Origin: Dillenia suffruticosa
Lineage: Eukaryota; Streptophyta; Magnoliopsida; Dilleniales; Dilleniaceae
NCBI GenBank assembly: GCA_033439265.1
Contig: JAVTVX010000004.1
Coordinates: 22,457,701-22,521,700 of the forward strand
Length of the DNA: 64,000 nt
Reading direction: 5' to 3'
The notes under the pieces were generated by a model. That model was given only the letters and a program-made list of their open reading frames with translations. It did no database searches and was not told the origin of the DNA. Below are positions 59,521 to 64,000 of the stretch, one piece after another. The position numbers and the translations under genes are program-made. The number at the start of each line of letters is the position of its first letter. Within the stretch, counting starts at the first letter, position 1.

Positions 59521-61979
59521 TTGCTTCCACTCTCTCTCTCTTCCCCCTCCAATCTTTCTTCCTTATCTTGAATGTTACATTTAAAGGTCATTTTTCACCA
59601 TAAATGACATGTCATTTGAGTTGATGTGAATTAATTGAAATCCTTGATCTAGAGAAGTCTGAGCTGTGGTAGAGCTTTTTTCTTGGTCCCTTTCTCCTCT
59701 TCCTCAAGTCAGACCAGGCTGGGTAAATCACCAAGATGAAGCAGAAACTAGCATTTTTCCACATCAGTTTTAAATCACAATGCAATCAGGTGAGATCAAA
59801 AACAACAAGCATGAAAGTAGAAAAATTCTTACAAGTTCACCGCTACTCAAGAACTCTGCAGCTGAGAAACACGGCAACATCATACCTGTGAATTTGACAA
59901 GGGTTAGATGGCATTAACTAATAATGTCACCAACAGAATAAATTACGTCTATGACTAGTCTTCTTGCTTATATCTTATAAGATCCATAAGAAGTCCCAAG
60001 GGGACACCCTAGTGGTATAAACTCCTCTCCCCCAACCTGATGATCCCAATTTTAAATTTTTATACAAAAAAAAAAGATCCATAAGAAAAATTCTCTAGCT
60101 TATAAATAAGACCCTTTTTTATTAGGAAAAAAGAGATTTGTTAGGCTTAATCAGCATCATGATTCATGTGTCTCTCTATCTGATAAATAAAAAATAAAGG
60201 GTATCCCACCATAGAAACTAGTGGTACATTAAATTTTCCCCCAAGGATTATTTGGGGGTGTTTAGGCTATGAAAATGAATACAGATAGGATACGTGATAC
60301 GAGATGCAGCATCAAGTATTAAAGCACCAAACGGATTGTAAATTATAAACTGCTGAGGTAAGAATCAATACTTTACACAGAAAATTATAAACGGATTGTA
60401 AATTATAAGCTATTGAGGTAATCCACATTTTCAGAGAAGCCAATAGGTGCGCGAATAGTCTTAGGGTGCTTCTATGGGGCTTCATGAGGCTACCTCTCCT
60501 CCTCCTAAGCTCTTACCTCTGATGGCGCAGGATAGATCCAGTACCTCCTGGGTTAGACGTCATGCTAGATCCAGTACCTCCTGGGTTAGACGTCATGCTG
60601 GCTCTTCATCAGCTATGTGATTCCTCCTTTGTTTTTGTTCTCGTTTTCTTCTCCTTTGTACCACCCAAAAAAAATAAAGAAAAAAAAATATCTGGGAAAG
60701 ATGGGCCTTTTCGATGTTGAATGAGCTATTCAATCCATTCAAAGAATACAGCTATTTATGCCCTTTTTTTTTTATCCCCAGACTTGATCCACCACCGAGT
60801 ATCCGAAACTTTATGCTTACTAATCTCGATCGAACTACTGTCGGGTCTCAATCAAGAGGAAGCTCTCCTAACATCGTTTTTACCACTACCAAGACTTGAA
60901 CCCCGATTTTTTATATGGGATACTAATATCTTTCTCACTAAACTAACGAAACGTTGGTATTTATACCTTATGTAATCAAATTATGCGATCTAGTAGGGAA
61001 CATGGTCCCACAAGTACATAGATTGAATAGTGGAGGGAGGACAACAGAATGCTGGAGAGCACTTTGAGAATCTTGGGCATAGCATACATAGAAAAGGATT
61101 TGTCGCAAGTCCATTTAAGGCAAAACTTTAAGAAAATCATCAGCAATCATGATTGGCATGGTTTTCACACATCAGTCCATCCCCCTGAAAGCTACTTGAT
61201 GTACCTTATATTAATAAAAGAAAAAGTTCTTAGCAAGTATCATAGAGGTTGAGCCAAATTTCTTGCATATTATGCCTCGCAGAATTACCAAACCATTGAA
61301 GTTCAAATTGCATCAAATGACATTTAGTATCAACAATAAAATCTATTATTTTTTCTACTCATTCCATGCATATAATGCACACTTCGATCTAAAACACCTA
61401 AAAGATTACACAAAACACATGCCACTTCCCTGCTATCCATTTGCTAAATAATAAATTATGACAAAATCCAGAACTGATAAAGAAAACGTATAATTTCAAA
61501 TCCTGTTTGAGAAAAAATGAGAGTTGAAATCCTTGGACTGTATGGACCATATGATTTTCCATATTATCTATATCCTTGACCACGGCCCACAGGATTTTGC
61601 ATGAAATGAGTACAGTTCCAAGCTTAAAGACCCGGAGGATAATTTGTCTAATTCATCATGACCCTTTTTAATGAATTACAACATGTTAAATAACCAGTCT
61701 GGTTGCATCCAATCAAGAATAGAATGTAATCTTTTTGAATCCTATCAGATATTTTTGAATCCATTGACATTTAGAAGCTTACCGTGCCAAGTCTCTTGAT
61801 AATCTTGCTTATGTCAAGTCTGAAAGACCAAACCTTTCATCTGTAAAAGATTAAACACCTAGCAGTTAGAAAGAGGAAAAGTCCAAAAAGGAGGTATCCA
61901 CTAGATTTCCAGCACTCAAGTCTTACAGAGGTTCATCGTAATGACTTATGAAAACAATGAGAATTTGAGCACCGCGTCT
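59521..61979. other. Intergenic DNA with short repeats
   Basis: No gene is supported. A SINE-like 3' end lies at about 60005-60076. Direct repeats lie at about 60330-60362 and 60390-60421 (ACGGATTGTAAATTATAA). The ORFs at 60714-61583 overlap on several frames and show no family features. Confidence 0.5.
60533..60598. repeat. Perfect 33-bp tandem dimer
   Basis: Two identical 33-bp units, each starting TAGATCCAGTACCTCCTGGG and ending CGTCATGC (60533-60565 and 60566-60598). Confidence 0.95.
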
Positions 61980-62231
61980 TGTTGGAAATAATAGAAAGTA
62001 AACAGTAGTGTTGGAAATAAAAGAGGGTTGATAGAATATCCAAAAAGGTTTATTGTTCTGCCAAATATAAATAGTAAAATTAGGAAACATGCACCTTAGT
62101 TATTGTTGTTAGAATGCTCCTCTTTTGACATATAAAAATATAAATCTATAAAGTCTGTTTATGTACTGAAGCAACTCAGTTATAAGCAATGTAGTTTCTC
62201 CTACTTTTTTCCTCGACATGGTATTAGAGCC
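61980..62231 (+). mobile_element. Short LTR with tRNA-Met primer site (Copia- or TRIM-like fragment)
   Basis: About 239 bp beginning TGTTGGAAATAATAG and ending CCTCGACA, followed directly by TGGTATTAGAGCC (62219-62231), a primer-binding site for initiator tRNA-Met. TGTTGGAAATAA recurs at 62010, so the start could be there instead. No second LTR is seen in the window. Confidence 0.6.
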
Positions 62232-62502
62232 AGATTATCCTCCTTATCCCCCCGGTGTGCCTCCATGCCACTCTTTTGTTGTCCTTCAGTCTTCTTAAAG
62301 CTCGCCTGTCATTTGGTTTGCCAGGAGCTTCATCATGCTTTTCTCTAGTCTGTCATAAGTTAGTCCCAAGCCGCTCAAGTCCAGTCAGCTTCTAGTCAAG
62401 CTGGAGTCGTCCCTTGTTGTCCTTCCTACTGTCAAGCTTCTGGGGGACTGCCATCTGGCCAAGCAGTTCCAAATATCTTCATCAATTCTTGATGAGATCA
62501 TC

Positions 62503-62694
62503 AAGATTGCAAGGAATTCACGAGACCCAACTCAAGTCCCAGTTGGGCCGGTGACAAAGACCCGAGTTAAAAGATTCAAAGAAGTACTGAATAACTTAAT
62601 TCAGGGGGCTTTACAACAAGAAATTGGAGCCCAAATAAATATAGAACCAAAAGAGGCCTTAATTATGCTTATACAAGCCCAGTTGGAAGAATAA
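62503..62694 (+). pseudogene. C-terminal piece of a gypsy polyprotein
   Basis: The frame reads KIARNSRDPTQVPVGPVTKT, then RVKRFKEVLNNLIQGALQQE, and ends QAQLEE and TAA. A GPxTRxxxKxxKExxNxLIQ-type ending is usual for plant Ty3/gypsy polyproteins. Nothing of the rest of pol is in frame upstream. The family assignment is from memory of the motif. Confidence 0.5.
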
Positions 62695-62755
62695 AAGGTC
62701 CAAAACTACCCAAAACCAAGGGAGGACGAAAATGAAGAAAATAGCAGCAAGACTT

Positions 62756-63248
62756 GGTCAAAGGAGTTTGATTTATTTAGTTTCCTAATTCTTATTTTTT
62801 GTAACTTTTAGTTTCCTAATTCTTTATTGTTAGAGAGTTACTAAATTTTTAGTTGCCAATTATGTTTTTACCGCTATAAATAGGTCATTATACATTGTGT
62901 AAAACAACACTTTTGAGAGAATTAATAAAATTGTGAGAATTTTTCACACAAGTTTTGTTCTTTGAGAACTTTGAACTTATTCAAGATATGAGTCTTGTTT
63001 AGTTCTTTGACTTATCAATCTAGGTTTTGAACCATCTAAATTGTGGCGTCATTCATTCCATCTTTATACCAAAGTTCTTGATCTAGTGAGAAACGGGTGT
63101 AAGGTCATATACCTTAGGTTCTTCCTCCTTTAGGGCAAGGGTTGAGGTCTTTAATTCCACCGGTTCAAATAATTCGTTGGAACGATTTTTGAGCTAAATT
63201 AACTTGTTCGTGGGTTCTAGGGTTTTTATACCCAACGGGTTCACATCA
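62756..63248 (+). mobile_element. LTR of a Ty3/gypsy-type element
   Basis: The right end CACATCA is followed after two bases by TGGTATCAGAGCC (63251-63263), a primer site for initiator tRNA-Met. Inside are TATAAATA (about 62875) and AATAAA (about 62925), the expected LTR promoter and poly(A) signals. The left end is not certain (62756 or 62770). Confidence 0.65.
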
Positions 63249-63263
63249 GTTGGTATCAGAGCC

Positions 63264-64000
63264 AATCCAGGTTTTTTTTTCCTTCGAATTATTCTTATTT
63301 AATTTTTTTTTCTTCTTTTTGTGTCTGAAAAAAAAAACTCTTCATTCATTGGTTTATTTCTTATTTTGGGTGTACTTATTCTTTATTTCGTGCTGTCATA
63401 TTCCAAAAAAAAAAAAGAAGAGAAGGGCAAAAAAAAAGACCCACAACAAAAAAAAGGGCCCGTGAAAAAAAAAAGGCCAAAAAAAAAGGGGAGAAAAAAA
63501 AAAGAAAAAGACCCACAAAAAAAAAAAAAAAAAGAGAAGAGGCCTTGAAAAAAAAAAGGGCAGTTTTCAAATTTTGCAAAATTGATAATTCTCCATCTTG
63601 TGATTTGGCAGTGTTATTATCTTTTGGTTGGGTTTGAAATATTTCATTATTTGTACACTTACCCAAATTCAAACCTTTCATATTTGTTCTCATTTTATTA
63701 ACTATTTCTTTATTTGTTCACATTCCTTATTTATCTCATTCCTTGACTGTTTCCTTTCTAATTTAGAAATTTCTTTTTAAATTTACTACTTTTCTTATTC
63801 CTTATTTTTCTCTTTCCTTCTTACTTTTCTTGTTATACTTTCTTCTATATAAGTCATTGAATTTCACAAGACAATTATTTTTGAGTTGAGTTCTCGAGTT
63901 CAATAAAGAACTTGACTAAGTGAAGTAGAGTGGTAAAAGGCAAGAGAGAATTCATTAAAAATAAAAGCCAAATACATAGAGTGAAACACGAGTGGATTTG
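63264..64000 (+). other. 5' internal region of the gypsy-type element, cut by the window end
   Basis: Non-coding leader following the primer site. It is A- and T-rich, and no gag start is clear before the window ends. Confidence 0.5.
63400..63562 (+). repeat. Interrupted poly(A) tract
   Basis: Runs of 7-19 A broken by short GGCCC, GACCCAC and GGGCAG-type words. The lysine-rich ORFs here are products of this composition. Confidence 0.85.

Noticed and set aside
63250-63693. Lysine-rich and phenylalanine-rich ORFs
   Set aside because: Translations of the poly(A) tract and its complement.

Overview
The window is nuclear DNA of a dicot-type flowering plant. It is AT-rich, has GT-AG introns, many tRNA-derived SINEs, TG..CA solo LTRs and long CT/GA microsatellites, and the proteins are plant-specific. 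Only four protein genes look functional. All calls were made by reading the sequence; no search or folding program was run.

1-9 kb: an eEF1B GEF-subunit gene on + (7 coding exons plus a 5'UTR intron, 232 aa), with telo-box promoter motifs and a stop codon that I infer is split by the last intron. 8-17 kb: a small tandem family of intronless DUF761 genes, two intact (196 and 199 aa). A 3' remnant between them begins at a fortuitous ATG and could encode only the DUF761 box. 17-25 kb: gene-poor, with SINEs and microsatellites.

25-33.3 kb: an Au-type SINE with a perfect 18-bp target duplication, then a decayed Ty3/gypsy Tat-lineage retrotransposon. It keeps a 710-bp 5' LTR, a Tat-like primer-binding region, a protease remnant broken at its active site, a minisatellite made of pieces of its own LTR, an antisense accessory ORF, and a 3' LTR split by a 2.66-kb solo LTR with a GAACT duplication.

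33.8-44.8 kb: the most unusual part. A head-to-tail array of about 280-bp units each carries a minus-strand tRNA-Lys(CTT) sequence. I count 33 recognisable copies; one (40022-40094) is a consensus cloverleaf with a T7 terminator and an upstream CAA motif, and the rest are decayed. Two SINEs and a 1.55-kb solo LTR have inserted into it.

45.3-56.5 kb: a complete 16-exon minus-strand gene for a 706-aa MUT9-like/photoregulatory casein-kinase-I-type kinase, followed by a partial genomic duplicate of its exons 10, 7 and 6. 58.5-59.5 kb: a non-autonomous hAT-like transposon with 8-bp duplications. 62-64 kb: LTR-retrotransposon pieces (a short LTR with its PBS, a pol C-terminus, another LTR with its PBS, and the start of an internal region) running off the window.

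The genes do not form a pathway. The window shows two housekeeping or regulatory genes and a small paralogue family in repeat-rich DNA, with an amplified tRNA gene as the main novelty.
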